Source of the DNA: Cristatella mucedo
Taxonomy: Eukaryota; Bryozoa; Phylactolaemata; Cristatellidae
Assembly: GCA_009760855.2 (NCBI GenBank)
Contig: WPIO01000140.1
Coordinates: forward strand, 372,001 to 436,000
Reading direction: 5' to 3'
Length of the DNA stretch: 64,000 nt
Shown: positions 24,986-32,076 of the stretch, one piece after another
Layout: every line of letters begins with the position of its first letter
Numbering within the stretch: the stretch's first letter is position 1
Translations under genes and position numbers: made by a program
The notes under the pieces: model-generated
What the model saw: only the letters and a program-made list of their open reading frames with translations
Databases searched by the model: none
Told to the model about the DNA's origin: nothing

Positions 24986-27685
24986 ATGTGTGTCAGTGTG
25001 TCAGTGTGTGTGCTCCACTGTTCTTCAGGTTACTGCATTTGCTTTGTACAGCTGCTATTAACGTATTAACGCATCACAAAACTTGATACCCATAGGTGAG
25101 GTAGTGAGTCATTTACAAGTGCTGCATTGCATGCTGAGACCGTTATGCTCATGCTGAGCTTCACTCGTTTCAAGGCTGCTGCACCATTCAGGGGATGTCT
25201 AGCAAACCTGACCATAAAGGGAAGGCTTTATGAACCAACAAGGTCAACACTGCTGGGTCCACACAAGTGGACCGGTGTTCATCCCTGTTTGTCTAGAATC
25301 GAACCTGGACTTTTCATGGATGGGAAATCATTTGCCGTTTACCGTAAGTATGGCCCTGGAAATGCTCGCATGGCTATTGGCTCTGATTGCTCAAGAGGTC
25401 TATCGCATGGATTGTGATGCGCTCACAATAATTGCTTGTAATTTAAGCTCACCACTTTCTCACAAGCAAGATTTCTTTAGTCTGCGCAATCTCTTGGCCA
25501 GTACTTGTCGAAGCCTGTAGCACTATCACCTTGATACAAAGATGATGGACAACAAGGTTATCGGTTAACGAGCCTGTCTTAGATCGTGGGCCCACGAACT
25601 GAGTGTTTCAGTGGTAAGCGAGCTCAGCACATCTGCATCTCTACCACAAATGCTTGGAGCACGTGGTGATGCAATTAGCATCATTTATAGTAGCAGCAAC
25701 CCAGCACAGATACTACTGTTGCTTCTTGGCTGTAGCGACTCAAATTTGAAAGCTTGCATCCAAAATCTACCTGGTGATATACTTGTAAGCCCATGGCATT
25801 GCTGTGCAAAAGAAGGCCTTGAGCTTGCCGTGAACCACTCCCATAGTGTGTGTCTTAAATTAGCTGTATCACAATTTTACTTTAAGACCCAGTGGTTAAG
25901 ATGCTTACCTTTAACACCTAAGCTCGGGTTGCTAACCTTTACTTCCGAGGTCATGATCTCGAGCTCTGCTGCACGTGCGAAGCATCTAGGTAGAGATTCA
26001 GTTCGCTTAGGATGCTGTACAAATGAATTACATTAATATCTATTATAGCAGACGTGGTCATTCTACCGGTACTAGACAGTTTGAGTGCACCGTAGAGAAC
26101 TATTTGGCACAGCTTCCACTTAAATTAAATTAAAGCGTAGCTGATTTAACAGACTCGTCTGTATTACAGCAGACGAGCTTTGCCGACTATCGCCACCGCT
26201 TGAGGTGGGCAATAAAAGATCGCCCACTGTGGGACTTGAACCCACGACCTGGGTCGTGAAGACGAGCATGTTACCCCTGGGCTAAGACCCGTGGGTGGAT
26301 ATGGAGAATTAGGGGGTTACATAGATATACACCATGCATAGTTAGCTTAATAAGCCCGGCAATCCATCCGGAACGTATTTGCAGCTTAAGAGTCGCTCTC
26401 GCTGGGCAGTCCGACCTGAAGATTCTTGGTGGGTTAAACTTACTCTTCATGCCTTTCTTCTACTGGTTAATCAGCCAGCATGGCTGTCTTGTTTGGACGC
26501 TATGCATACTTCTTCGAAAACCGTCGAGCTTTCCTTTCAAAGTCCTCGATTTGCAAAAGTTATCGTGGGACACAGTGACGCAATTTAATCCTCCGAAGCT
26601 GATCTCCAAACCTCTTGTCTCTAGTTTTTCGCGGGAAGATGCACGGAGTTTGGATGCTCCATCACTCTGTAGAATCCAGCATGTTCTCGAATCCCAAGCA
26701 TGCTTTTTGCTTTGCAGTCATTGTGCCTCCAATAATGCTGCGTCTGCATTGCTGACCGTGTGCTTGGTGCCACGACCCGAAGTTTCTCGTTCGGAGGTGT
26801 GGTTTTCTGCCGTTAACTGGACAGTGTTCCATAACTTGGCTTTGCGCATGGTGGCTGCCTTATGGACTCGATGCGAGCTATTTCATTGGTCGTGTTGGTA
26901 GGGATTGTTTGTTCGGCTGGACTTCCACGAATTGAACACATCGGCTTAAGCCTACCGCTGCAGCTGCACAGTAGCGCCATCTTTTACACCTTAGAGCTCT
27001 TAGGATTAGCCCCTCCTTCTTCCCCTCCCCCAGGTGTCCCCTTCCCCCAGTCTGCTCCAGTCTACCTCGGCAGCTGGATGCTGAGGAGATTCTCACCTCT
27101 AACCTCGCCAGGCTGGCGGTCACTGCTTATATGTCGCTCTGCTTTCAGGCTCTAGTTTTACCATCAAAAGGCAGTTCACGATGACGTTTCACATGAAAAC
27201 GGCAAATGCTACCGGACTGCTCATGAGCGTGTCTTCGGGCAACAGCAGGGCGATGGCGCTGCAGGTCTCAAGCGGGCGGGTGAGTCAATGCAGGAGCAGC
27301 GTGCAGGGTGCTCAGGATGCTGAGATTGATCCGCTATCCTCTTGCTCTGCACCTGCCTTTATGCTCAAGTCACCCCTTTTTTACTGCAGCTGTGAGCGTC
27401 GTAACTTGTAATTGTTTTGATTAGTTATGAATGTGAAGGACTCGAAAGGTTGCAATGGGCTAAAGCAGATTTTGCCACCATCGTCGAGTTTGTATGGGGA
27501 CTGATAGCAGTGTGGACTAATGTGCCTGACTATTTACTCATAGAGTCTGCGACTCTGCTGTTAATGCTCATAGCCGATCGCTCTGCTGGAGAGTCTCTGT
27601 AATTCTGTGATATGGTTGGCAAGGCATGTGTTGCTTGCATGTCCATGCAAGATCGGACCAGCTACCGGATGTAAGGCAAGCACTA

Positions 27686-27756
<71 letters not shown>

Positions 27757-29951
27757 CAAGCAAGGGCACAGCATGCCGCTCAGTAGCGCTCTTGGACAAC
27801 TTCACGACTGAGCAGTCTTCCGGATTCAGAGGCCTGCAGATATATGCCATCTGGCAAAAAACTAGCGAATCCTATCACCCAGCGATCCTTCGGTTGCCCG
27901 TACTTGATGGCGATGCATTTTCCGGTACCATGCCCTGGCTGCATTCTCTAGGCCATCGGTTTTCCATCGCATCACAGTTGCCAGCCAGTGGTGGCATGCT
28001 TTTGCTGCAGCTCCTGCTCACCTGGAGCCTGGGAAAGAACGCCACCGAGGCACTGGCTGTGCCCACGGAGTCGGAGAGCGCGGCACTGTGTGACAAGAAG
28101 TGGCATTCTGTCAGTGTGTCATTCAGCGATGCCATAATAGCATTGCGAGTGGACGGTGCTGCTGCATCTGCGAGGATTAATACCTCAAACCTTCGCATCC
28201 GAGGCTCACTGTATCTCGGTGGATTTCCAGGTAAGCATAATTTAGATTGGAAGTTGGCTGATTAAGGTCATGGATAAGAGTGCCGGTGCTGCAATATTAG
28301 CATCTCTGGGTGTGTCTTGTCGATGCAGGCAGAACTCGGTGGCAGCATGAACTAAGCTCTTTTAGGCTGAGTAGAAAGCAGATTGAGCAAAATGGACGTC
28401 GCACAGCTGAGCTTGGCTGTACGTCGTCGTCAGGTGGGCACTTGTAACCCAGCGTGACCATAGCTTGCATGGCTATACATGTCGTAAATGAGTGGCAACG
28501 TATGCGGTAAAGTAAGAGATGTAAAGTGCTCGTGGTGGCCGTCGATGAGCTCAAACGGGTGACATGGCAGTTGATCGGTCTGCTTTTTTGCTTTGCAGCT
28601 GCTTGCACGTGACTGGTTTGTATTGACGTCACATAGCCTTACTTGGTTCGTTTGTGATTCGTCTTGTGTGGTTTCGTTTGCCTACCATGTCGTGAGAAGT
28701 AAATGCTACTGCCGCCAAGTGTAGCAATCCACGGAAAGCCGTCAAGTCAGTCTCGAAGGCTTACTATCAGCTTGCCTACCTAACGAGCTCTGCTAGCAAG
28801 ATGCAGCTGCTGCCAGCCTATAGAACGGCAAGCAAGCAGCAATAAATAGGCGTGAGCAGAGCCACCGCTTTGGCGAGGCAATGGAGCGCATGACGCACAG
28901 GAGCATGCTGCCGTGATATCAGCAGCCCGCATGGCCATAAGGACAAGCGAGAGCTCCAGTCACTTGAACAAGTGTTTAATTTATCTGTCTATTGCAAAAC
29001 GGCTGCGTGGGTAGAGTAGGATAAGTATTTTTCTCTGATCTGTTAAATTCAACCACGAGGGACTCCAGGGATGTGCCTCCCCTCTTAGTCGGAGGGGCCT
29101 TTGACTAGCTAGCAGACCGTAACTGTAACCTTTCTGCTGCCTTCTTTGTAGTGTGAATGTGGCCTCCCTACGACTAATCCTCTATGCTAGGGACTCCAAT
29201 ACAAGCACAAAGCAACTAATTCCAAACCTTGAACATTTCTGAACTAGTGCCTGACATAGTCATTGAGATGCATTTTTCCCAAAGGTAATACATGGCACAT
29301 CCAAAAGCTCTTACTTCACCATGTTCTGATTGTACTATCAATAAATATCATTCTAAAACCCCAACTATTTCTGCACATAACTGAAACCACCAAAAAAGTT
29401 AGTTGTATCTAAATCGAAGGTGGCAGCGTGCAAAAGCAGATTCGTTTATTGCTCCATCATAATAATCTTACCTTGTGGCCATATTTTTTTGACTCAGCAA
29501 AGTGCCAGATTTATGTTACTTCCAAGGGTGCGTTGATTTTCGGGCCAGCACTTTATATCCGTCGAAAAGCCATTTTCTTTTATTGCAAGACTTATAGTCT
29601 GAATAGCTCCTTCTGCAACACGGCGGTCCGTCCGTGGTCGTTAACAGCTGCAGAAGACCTCCCCCCCCCCCCCCCCCCACTCCCCAGTAAGACAGTCCAG
29701 TTAGTAGGCACCAGAGGTTTGTGCAGCTTTTGCGCTGCAGCCAAGCTGGATTTGGCTCTTCGCTATCGCGTTATGGATGATATTGTCGTTGCTGCTTTGC
29801 AGACAGCGACAAGGAGGTCGGCGCAGCAGTTGCACGGAACTCCTTCTCGGGCTGTCTTCGTGACCTGCACATCAATGCCGAGCCGGTGTCTTGGTACAGT
29901 CTACCGGCCAAAAGCCGAGTGTTTCTGAGTGGTTGCCCTGTCTCTACTTGA
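1540..29951 (+). CDS. Laminin alpha-like chain, C-terminal part (5' end outside window)
   Basis: Laminin alpha chains are secreted basement-membrane subunits. Their coiled coil joins beta and gamma chains, and C-terminal LG domains bind receptors. Eighteen exons with agreeing phases are proposed: 1540-1653, 5879-6073, 6227-6384 (coiled coil); 6631-6789, 8009-~8052, 12040-12141, 12317-12464, 14617-14741 (first LG); 17256-18442, 18595-18742, 19792-20146 (Ser/Thr-rich, about 563 residues); 22250-22365, 22738-22939, 23043-23201, 25175 onward (second LG); to 25343, 27149-27279, 28011-28230, 29803-29951 (third LG, stop TGA). The coiled coil runs directly into CFRSYQ, which resembles the start of LG1 in known alpha chains. 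Only three LG domains are seen where bilaterian chains usually have five, and the mucin-like linker follows the first. Borders at ~8052, 12040 and 14741 are uncertain. Other matrix proteins carry LG domains, but the coiled-coil/LG1 junction favours laminin alpha. Confidence 0.85.
3601..3650 (+). repeat. Short tandem repeat, 15-base unit x3
   Basis: Units ccctccaggcaggtg, tcctctaggcaggtg, ccctccaggcaggtg, then ccctggg. The first and third units are identical, so it may also be two 30-base units. Confidence 0.9.
5165..5225 (-). mobile_element. LINE-B 3' tail, reversed
   Basis: Read on the minus strand it gives atgtggctttgtggagttac, agatggagatacatt and then TTGCA units, the LINE-B terminus. Confidence 0.5.
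5879..6073 (+). CDS. Laminin alpha-like exon: coiled-coil segment
   Basis: The exon lies between an acceptor ending gtgacag and a perfect donor GTAAGT at 6074. The encoded sequence (LQHLSAGLVADLSEEVATL ... AEELFKLLRT) is hydrophilic with heptad-spaced Leu/Val, as in laminin domain II/I. It enters and leaves in phase 1 and joins cleanly to 6227. Confidence 0.65.
6227..6384 (+). CDS. Laminin alpha-like exon: end of coiled coil
   Basis: Acceptor ttattacag and donor GTGAGT at 6385. It encodes NASKGAIGEIVDLASRLHNQ ... LTRDTQRLKELINQTRQSVSR, with helical spacing and several NxS/T sites. It starts in phase 1 and ends in phase 0, and splices directly onto the LG1 start at 6631, as the coiled coil does in laminin alpha chains. 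Confidence 0.75.
6631..6789 (+). CDS. Laminin alpha-like exon: start of first LG domain
   Basis: Acceptor gttcttacag, donor GTGAGT at 6790, phase 0 at both ends. The exon encodes CFRSYQ followed by NFSISLSL and QLLAFLQHP. This matches the known laminin alpha LG1 opening of the form C-[IF]-R-x-Y-Q, then a beta strand and an LLFYLG-like strand. This junction is the main reason for calling the gene a laminin alpha chain. Confidence 0.8.
7165..7234 (+). repeat. (GA)n microsatellite
   Basis: Almost pure GA with one AAAG interruption, in a laminin intron. Confidence 0.95.
8009..8052 (+). CDS. Laminin alpha-like exon: LG1, short middle exon (3' border uncertain)
   Basis: After the acceptor ggatgcag the phase 0 reading VYPPSELALVLALK continues LG1 at the position where known chains have SDFLAVEM-like sequence. 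The 3' border is uncertain. A GT at 8053 gives the phase 2 exit needed by the next exon, but the donor (GTCCTA) is poor. Another GT lies at 8075. A transcript is needed to fix the end. Confidence 0.45.
8220..8348 (+). repeat. LINE-A 3' tail fragment
   Basis: accactaaccattcgatcat followed by taaagtgcctagaaagagat, gttctctgagggtgct and an ATT run. The hairpin stem is slightly decayed. Confidence 0.7.
8765..8935 (+). mobile_element. tRNA-derived SINE (SINE-2)
   Basis: The head contains tcacgactcaggtcgtgggt and tcgagccctgctgca (B box GGTTCGAGCCC). It is followed by a short body (actgcaggtgggagc) and the end tctaaatgaggctggttggt. Confidence 0.7.
9001..9055 (+). repeat. (CT)n microsatellite
   Basis: CT units with one TTTTT interruption near 9013, next to the LINE-B fragment. 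Confidence 0.95.
9060..9310 (+). mobile_element. LINE-B fragment, decayed
   Basis: The stretch tggaacttgctcccacgatt ... gtttgagttgaaggcc resembles the region of LINE-B at 10490-10670 (gaagctcgcttccatgattc ... gcgtgagctgaagtctg). It lies directly after the (CT)n run at 9001-9055. Confidence 0.45.
9540..10805 (+). mobile_element. LINE-B (non-LTR retrotransposon), decayed
   Basis: Broken reverse transcriptase frames read SILSPLLFSIY, then YHFYADDTQLYLSF (the YADD catalytic box), TLNDDKTELLLIG and further RT-like sequence with stops. The 3' end (ggctgtgagtgtgctata ... acggagatacatt) finishes in short TTACA units. The same 3' end recurs at 42340-42740, 55925-56050 and, reversed, at 5165-5225. Confidence 0.8.
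11290..11430 (+). mobile_element. tRNA-derived SINE (SINE-1) with LINE-like hairpin tail
   Basis: A tRNA-like head (tggtctagcggttaaagtgc, then gaggtcgtgggctcc) is followed after a short body by gtgcctgaatcgagattaat and ttctcttggggtgctataca. The head resembles pol III A and B boxes; the tail is a variant of the LINE-A hairpin. An (ATT)n run follows at 11440. Confidence 0.7.
11760..11870 (-). repeat. LINE-A 3' tail fragment (reversed)
   Basis: aataataatacgacatgcat ... gatctctttctaggcacttc is the reversed hairpin tail, with ATT units at its outer end. Confidence 0.6.
12040..12141 (+). CDS. Laminin alpha-like exon: LG1 core
   Basis: This exon encodes VRFSWRLTNQ ... GKTWFGIKAAR. That lines up with the VAFLWDL ... 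DNRWHSIHVAR stretch of laminin LG1, with Phe replacing the usual His of the WH pair. The donor is AAG|GTCAGT at 12142, phase 2, splitting an Arg codon completed at 12317. The acceptor may be aacaacag at 12039 or agcttag at 12030; both give the same phase. Confidence 0.65.
12317..12464 (+). CDS. Laminin alpha-like exon: LG1, GG-loop region
   Basis: Acceptor ttctattgctag, donor GTTTGT at 12465, phase 2 to 0. It encodes IGSRSMVEV, a polar spacer, then SSELYVGGLHDQPR. The [LM]-[YF]-V-G-G-L motif is typical of the penultimate strands of laminin LG domains. Confidence 0.8.
13759..13795 (+). repeat. Hairpin: 15-base inverted repeat with 7-base loop
   Basis: ccgattgattggcag, loop ggtgctg, ctgccaatcaattgg. 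The arms pair over 15 bases with one G-T position. It lies in a laminin intron with no element recognised around it. Confidence 0.8.
14105..14275 (+). mobile_element. SINE-2 copy
   Basis: Head actaggtaatgcggttgctt, then agaggtcgtggtttcaaatc (B box), body caccattgcaagcagc and tail ggctcttctgtcgctataca, gaagaggctgttgggtcgac. Confidence 0.75.
14617..14741 (+). CDS. Laminin alpha-like exon: end of first LG domain
   Basis: The acceptor ttcattttag is strong. The phase 0 reading SPPDLTRRMLNGSVDELVVN continues as GKSVGLANFKSTDLSC, matching the F-x-G-C-[IL]-x-x-[LV]-x-[IL]-N-G-x-x-[IV]-x-L end of an LG domain, although the first Cys of that pattern is replaced. Two 3' borders are possible, a GC donor (AG|GCAAGA) at 14742 or a GT donor (CG|GTGAAG) at 14796. 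Both are phase 2 and both complete an Arg codon with 17256. Confidence 0.75.
16140..16250 (+). mobile_element. SINE-1 copy
   Basis: A shortened head (cagctgtaaaggtgctcgcc) is followed by aagcgcctgaatagagatta and agttctcttggggcgctata. The stem AAGCGCC/GGGCGCT is kept and a tandem aatgaattat follows. Confidence 0.7.
16255..16600 (-). mobile_element. tRNA-derived SINE (reversed)
   Basis: Read leftward it starts with gccta...ggaaaggtgctttcacc and the B-box-like ccaggtcgtgggttcgagtc, and ends near 16260 with a tail like gaggtttaagttctcttagg. A piece like its middle (gaatcaatacccaagaggta) recurs at 57630, so this may be a third, longer SINE group. Confidence 0.55.
16695..16860 (-). repeat. LINE-A 3' tail fragment (reversed)
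   Basis: (AAT)n followed by gcacttgataaagagccctc, agagaacttaatctctttct, aggcgctttacatttgc and the 3' UTR up to ggggtcatgcacag. It lies 400 bases upstream of the Ser/Thr-rich laminin exon. Confidence 0.85.
17256..18442 (+). CDS. Laminin alpha-like exon: large Ser/Thr-rich (mucin-like) linker
   Basis: A single 1187-nt open exon with acceptor tttttattatag and donor GTTAGT at 18443, phase 2 to 1. The roughly 395 residues are rich in Ser and Thr, with Ala, Val, Glu and Asp and several NxS/T sites (NET, NTS, NNS, NVT). There is almost no Cys and no recognisable fold, which suggests an extended O-glycosylated spacer. A Thr-rich linker is known between LG3 and LG4 of Drosophila LanA. Here the spacer comes after the first LG. 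Confidence 0.8.
18595..18742 (+). CDS. Laminin alpha-like exon: Ser/Thr-rich linker, second part
   Basis: Acceptor cattgatttttcag, donor AG|GTATTT at 18743, phase 1 to 2. It encodes ELSTSVTHPEARKDEALATV ... ESWPSSGITPVTAELILN. It keeps the open frame and the composition of the preceding exon and agrees in phase with both neighbours. Confidence 0.7.
18955..19090 (-). repeat. G/C-run repeat with GGACATTCCCCC-like units
   Basis: Units such as ggatattccccctgcatatt, tccccctggtgga, cattgcccccccccag and aggacattcccttcatgttg. The same units occur at 61215-61305 and, reversed, at 19440-19520. Confidence 0.7.
19249..19426 (+). repeat. AT-rich block bounded by a 15-base direct repeat
   Basis: CAAGACAGTTTATAT occurs at 19249-19263 and again at 19412-19426. 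Between them is sequence made almost only of A and T (tatatattatt, tagtattag), with internal imperfect repeats. Confidence 0.7.
19440..19525 (+). repeat. G-run repeat, reverse relative of the C-run units
   Basis: cgggaggggtgg, cccagggggggtgtcctacc, ggaaatgtccgaggggaaat, gtccatcc. These are reverse complements of the gacatttcccc units. Confidence 0.6.
19540..19680 (-). mobile_element. Possible tRNA-like SINE head (reversed), decayed
   Basis: On the minus strand: agtggccaatcggcttgtgc, then ggccaagttcaaatcctggg (B-box-like GTTCAAATCC). No tail is identified. Confidence 0.35.
19792..20146 (+). CDS. Laminin alpha-like exon: Ser/Thr-rich linker, third part
   Basis: Acceptor tgtacattttgcag, donor AAG|GTGTGT at 20147, phase 2 to 0. 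It begins TTSTESTEGLDDSESKATAS and stays polar with scattered Pro, Ser and Thr (NSYFTPFDDSFE near the middle). It leads in phase 0 into the LG exon at 22250. Confidence 0.7.
20147..22249 (+). other. Laminin intron with partial SINE tail
   Basis: An AT-rich middle (20900-21500), the SINE-1 tail at 21825 and a degraded LINE-A-like tail near 22115-22185. No exon is seen. Confidence 0.6.
21825..21920 (+). mobile_element. SINE-1 tail, partial
   Basis: gtagcacatgcgaagtgcct, gcattgagattgaattccct and tagggcgcaatacaggggaa match the SINE-1 tail; the head is lost. Confidence 0.5.
22250..22365 (+). CDS. Laminin alpha-like exon: start of second LG domain
   Basis: Acceptor gtattttttcag, donor AGAG|GTGAGG at 22366, phase 0 to 2. 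It encodes KSCQGNWSYHTEPSAATFGS followed by SIWSSAEIYAPSSDIDIK. The Cys followed by an aromatic/Gly strand is how an LG domain opens. Confidence 0.75.
22738..22939 (+). CDS. Laminin alpha-like exon: second LG, strands and WH motif
   Basis: Acceptor ggccatattgtag, donor AAG|GTATAT at 22940, phase 2 to 0. It encodes LEISLSYRTYDENGTLVYLS, then ILVQALLGEVELVYV and DGRWHK. The GxLxYLS strand followed by D-G-x-W-H is characteristic of laminin G domains. Confidence 0.85.
23043..23201 (+). CDS. Laminin alpha-like exon: second LG, GG-loop region
   Basis: Acceptor catctctctgtag, donor GTAAGT at 23202, phase 0 at both ends. It encodes SRLLISLQDETGRRW ... FTIRNPISFGGLRPD. The I-x-F-G-G-L motif is the usual LG GG loop. 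The following intron holds the largest LINE-A fragment of the window. Confidence 0.8.
23540..24610 (+). mobile_element. LINE-A (non-LTR retrotransposon), 5'-truncated, best-preserved copy
   Basis: A 251-codon open frame (23618-24373) encodes the C-terminal part of a reverse transcriptase polyprotein: LNDDKTNLLVMG, SARNLGVMFQSDLSLDDHI, VQNSAARLVC, LHWLAVKQRIDFKVLSL, SFGDRAFSSYAPKAWNFLP and FKKNFKTHLFRTAF. These are typical of CR1/L2/jockey-type elements; the YADD box is missing through truncation. A 3' UTR of about 230 bases ends in the hairpin tail and an ATT-rich run. It sits in the laminin intron 23202-25174, in the gene's orientation, and is the most intact copy, so probably the youngest. 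Confidence 0.9.
24935..24984 (+). repeat. (GT)n microsatellite
   Basis: About 24 GT units in the laminin intron 23202-25174, followed by imperfect TGTGTCAG units. Confidence 0.95.
25175..25343 (+). CDS. Laminin alpha-like exon: end of second LG and start of third LG
   Basis: Acceptor ctcgtttcaag, donor ACC|GTAAGT at 25344, phase 0 to 1. It encodes PFRGCLANLTIKGRLYEP, the closing strand of an LG with its Cys. HPCLSRIEPGLFMDGKSFAV follows, with the second Cys and the opening of the next LG. Second and third LG are therefore in direct tandem. Confidence 0.8.
25885..26040 (+). mobile_element. SINE-1 copy
   Basis: Head agacccagtggttaagatgc, then gaggtcatgatctcgagctc (degraded B box), then aagcatctaggtagagattc and the tail ending aatgaattacatt. 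Confidence 0.7.
26145..26300 (-). mobile_element. SINE-2 copy (reversed)
   Basis: On the minus strand the head reads ggtcttagcccaggggtaac, cacgacccaggtcgtgggtt, caagtcccacagtgg. The remainder runs to about 26145. Confidence 0.75.
27149..27279 (+). CDS. Laminin alpha-like exon: third LG, first strands
   Basis: Acceptor ctctgctttcag, donor CGG|GTGAGT at 27280, phase 1 to 0. It encodes SSFTIKRQFTMTFHMKTANA then TGLLMSVSSGNSRAMALQV. The G-L-L-[MF]-x-V strand and the A-L-x-[LV] strand are laminin G signatures. Confidence 0.8.
27687..27751 (+). repeat. (CT)n microsatellite
   Basis: About 30 CT units between the laminin exons at 27149 and 28011. Confidence 0.95.
28011..28230 (+). CDS. Laminin alpha-like exon: third LG core
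   Basis: Acceptor gcttttgctgcag, donor CCAG|GTAAGC at 28231, phase 0 to 1. It encodes LLLTWSLG, CDKKWHSVSVSF and RGSLYLGGFP. The K-x-W-H-S-[VI]-x-V and [LI]-Y-[LV]-G-G-[FV]-P motifs are strong evidence for an LG domain. Confidence 0.85.
29660..29678 (+). repeat. Poly-C run
   Basis: An uninterrupted run of about 19 C in the last laminin intron. Confidence 0.95.
29803..29951 (+). CDS. Laminin alpha-like terminal exon: end of third LG and stop
   Basis: Acceptor ttgctgctttgcag, entry in phase 1. It encodes NSFSGCLRDLHINAEPVSWY ... FLSGCPVST and then TGA at 29949-29951. The F-x-G-C-L-R-D-L-x-[IL]-N motif and the last Cys complete the LG fold. The stop follows six residues after that Cys, so the chain ends here without further LG domains. 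Confidence 0.85.
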
Positions 29952-30185
29952 TCCACTTGTCATAGCTGACCAGAAAGGCTCAGAAGATTTCCTACCTCCT
30001 GCAGTTGGTTAACTTATTCACTCACCGGTTTCGTTGCGATGCCAGTGCCTACAGTTGTACAGTGTGCTTGTATATGAAGCCGTTTAGAGGATATACAAGT
30101 GTAATGTACATAAATGAATGTGTGTGCGCGTAAAAGTCAACTGCTACCGTTAAATTATGTAAGATATGTTGTACATGTGAAATGA

Positions 30186-30191
30186 AATAAA
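30186..30191 (+). promoter_or_regulatory. Polyadenylation signal of the laminin alpha-like gene
   Basis: A canonical AATAAA lies about 235 bases after the stop codon of the last laminin exon. It is the first clear signal downstream and fits a short 3' UTR. Confidence 0.6.
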
Positions 30192-30199
30192 TTTTGATA

Positions 30200-31500
30200 T
30201 GAATCCAGAAAAGCCGTGTATGCTGTGCTGCTGCAATGCACACCGACTTGGGCTGGACCGGTTATTGCAAGCGAAGGCCGGTCCAGCTCTGCTCAGAGGG
30301 TGCATCTAAACGTTTATGTGCACCCTTACTTGTGGCTATTACTAAAAGGAGAAAGTCAGAGTGTTCTAGGCGTTCAGAGTGCCGGAGGCGTGTCAGCTAC
30401 CCAGCAACTCCAACCCACACACTTCCCACGCACTCACCCACCCCTCTAAATACCTGCATGTATAGCAGCGTGAAGCATCTCTTATCACCAGTAACCATGC
30501 AACCATAAAGAGGATTTATGTGAGTAAACCAACTCACTCAATGAACAAGCTGGCCTGCCACAATATCGGCAAGTAGTCAAATCAGCATAAATGCAGACTT
30601 TTATTTTTGAAGTCCGATAGCTGACCAACACTGCGTGGCACAATAAGCTGCCAGCTGCTCACGGCTGCTGACACGATTGCTGCATCGTGAAGGATCTAGC
30701 TGAGCAGCAACTAAGTCAGGACTGAATGGGGAGAGAGTGGCCTACAACACAAGTCAGCCACGGGGCGTGTACAAAAGGCGGAGCAACGACAAGGCTAGCG
30801 ATTCAGCAAGTCAAAGAGAATGCGGCCTCGGCATTGTAAGAAATAATAATGGCCTGGCCTCGCTCGCATTACAAAGGTAATTACCAGACAAAAACTGCAA
30901 CAGATTTCATGGCCTAAATGAAAACGACCTCGTAAGACAACGAAATCCTAGAGTGCAGCATGCCATTATGGCAACGGCACACAATTCGTGCATGCAGCAT
31001 ACCCGCATGCACAAGCATACAGGATATGCACGCACAGACGATTCCGAATGTTATTTGCGGGTTATTTGACGGCGCGGTCCCTGCTTGTGCAAGAGACAAA
31101 ATAATTTAAGAAACTGAGCAACTAGGAGGCATGCTTAGTGTTGTCAAATGATCAAGCACTTTTGGCCGGCTTTCTTGATGCCCGACTTGTTCCGCTGCTG
31201 TCCATCATCACCTGCTCGCAGCGCGATTGCACTGCTCAGGCCGCCTGGTCGTTCCGAGGCATGGTTGCTGCTGCCGCCATTTCTTTTGTCATTTAGGTGG
31301 GCATGTGCATCACGTGACCGTGACGTAACCGGTCCACTCGGCCTAGTCACCGGTGCTGCAACGGCTACAGATTTGATGCGATATCTTTTTAAACGAGCAG
31401 AAAACTGCATCATTGGGTACAAGCATGAAACAATAGTCACACATTAGTGGAAAACCGGCTGGTCGGTAGCCTGCAGTGTGAAGAAGTGTAGAGAGAAGTA
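30200..31500 (+). other. Spacer after the laminin gene
   Basis: No gene recognised. Overlapping frames of about 98 codons on both strands at 31144-31447 have no known motif and are probably chance. Confidence 0.5.
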
Positions 31501-31540
31501 AATAATAATTATATATTTGTACAGCACCTTCAGAGAACTG

Positions 31541-31612
<72 letters not shown>

Positions 31613-31640
31613 GGCACTTTACAGATGCTGCATTTAAACC
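31500..31640 (-). repeat. LINE-A 3' tail fragment with internal (CT)n expansion
   Basis: The tail reads acagcaccttcagagaactg, then aat followed by (CT)n over about 31542-31610, then taggcactttacagatgctg. Where other copies have aatctctttctaggc, here the CTCT core has expanded to about 35 units. Confidence 0.85.
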
Positions 31641-32010
31641 ATTACCAAATGTTTGGTGGTAAATGCAGTTTACCTTACACACATTTTTGCAGCTAGCTAC
31701 GTTCACGACGTTCTGGCTGACGCAGGAAAAAGGAACCTTAGCATACGCCGTGCCATTGAAAATGGGCTTTAATTTTGCCTCATGTGCTACTTGCTTTATT
31801 GAAATTCCTAATTTGGCTCTGTTTCTAACAATATTTCTCTGCTGCAGGAGATTAAGGATAAGAGTAACTTCACGCGAGCAAAGCACATTCGAGCTTCAAG
31901 TGGACTGCTTGGACTTGAACGTCTGTAAATTAACACTTGCTGGTCCCCACATTGCTTTGTGTGCATTTGCAGTAAGCATGTAACACTACATGTGTACCCT
32001 GTAAACGTAC

Positions 32011-32012
<2 letters not shown>

Positions 32013-32075
<63 letters not shown>
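32013..32075 (+). repeat. (TA)n microsatellite
   Basis: About 31 TA units immediately 5' of a LINE-A fragment. A second mixed (TA)n/(CA)n block follows the LINE-A tail at 32455-32545. Confidence 0.95.

Positions 32076-32076
<1 letters not shown>

Larger units (their letters stand above)
25344..27148 (+). other. Laminin intron with SINE-1 and SINE-2 copies
   Basis: Two SINEs face each other at 25885 and 26145. Open frames near 26380-26900 lack LG motifs and do not fit the phase 1 exit of the exon ending at 25343. Confidence 0.6.

Noticed and set aside
31144-31447. Paired frames of about 98 codons on both strands
   Set aside because: GC-rich local composition removes stops. There is no motif and no splice context.
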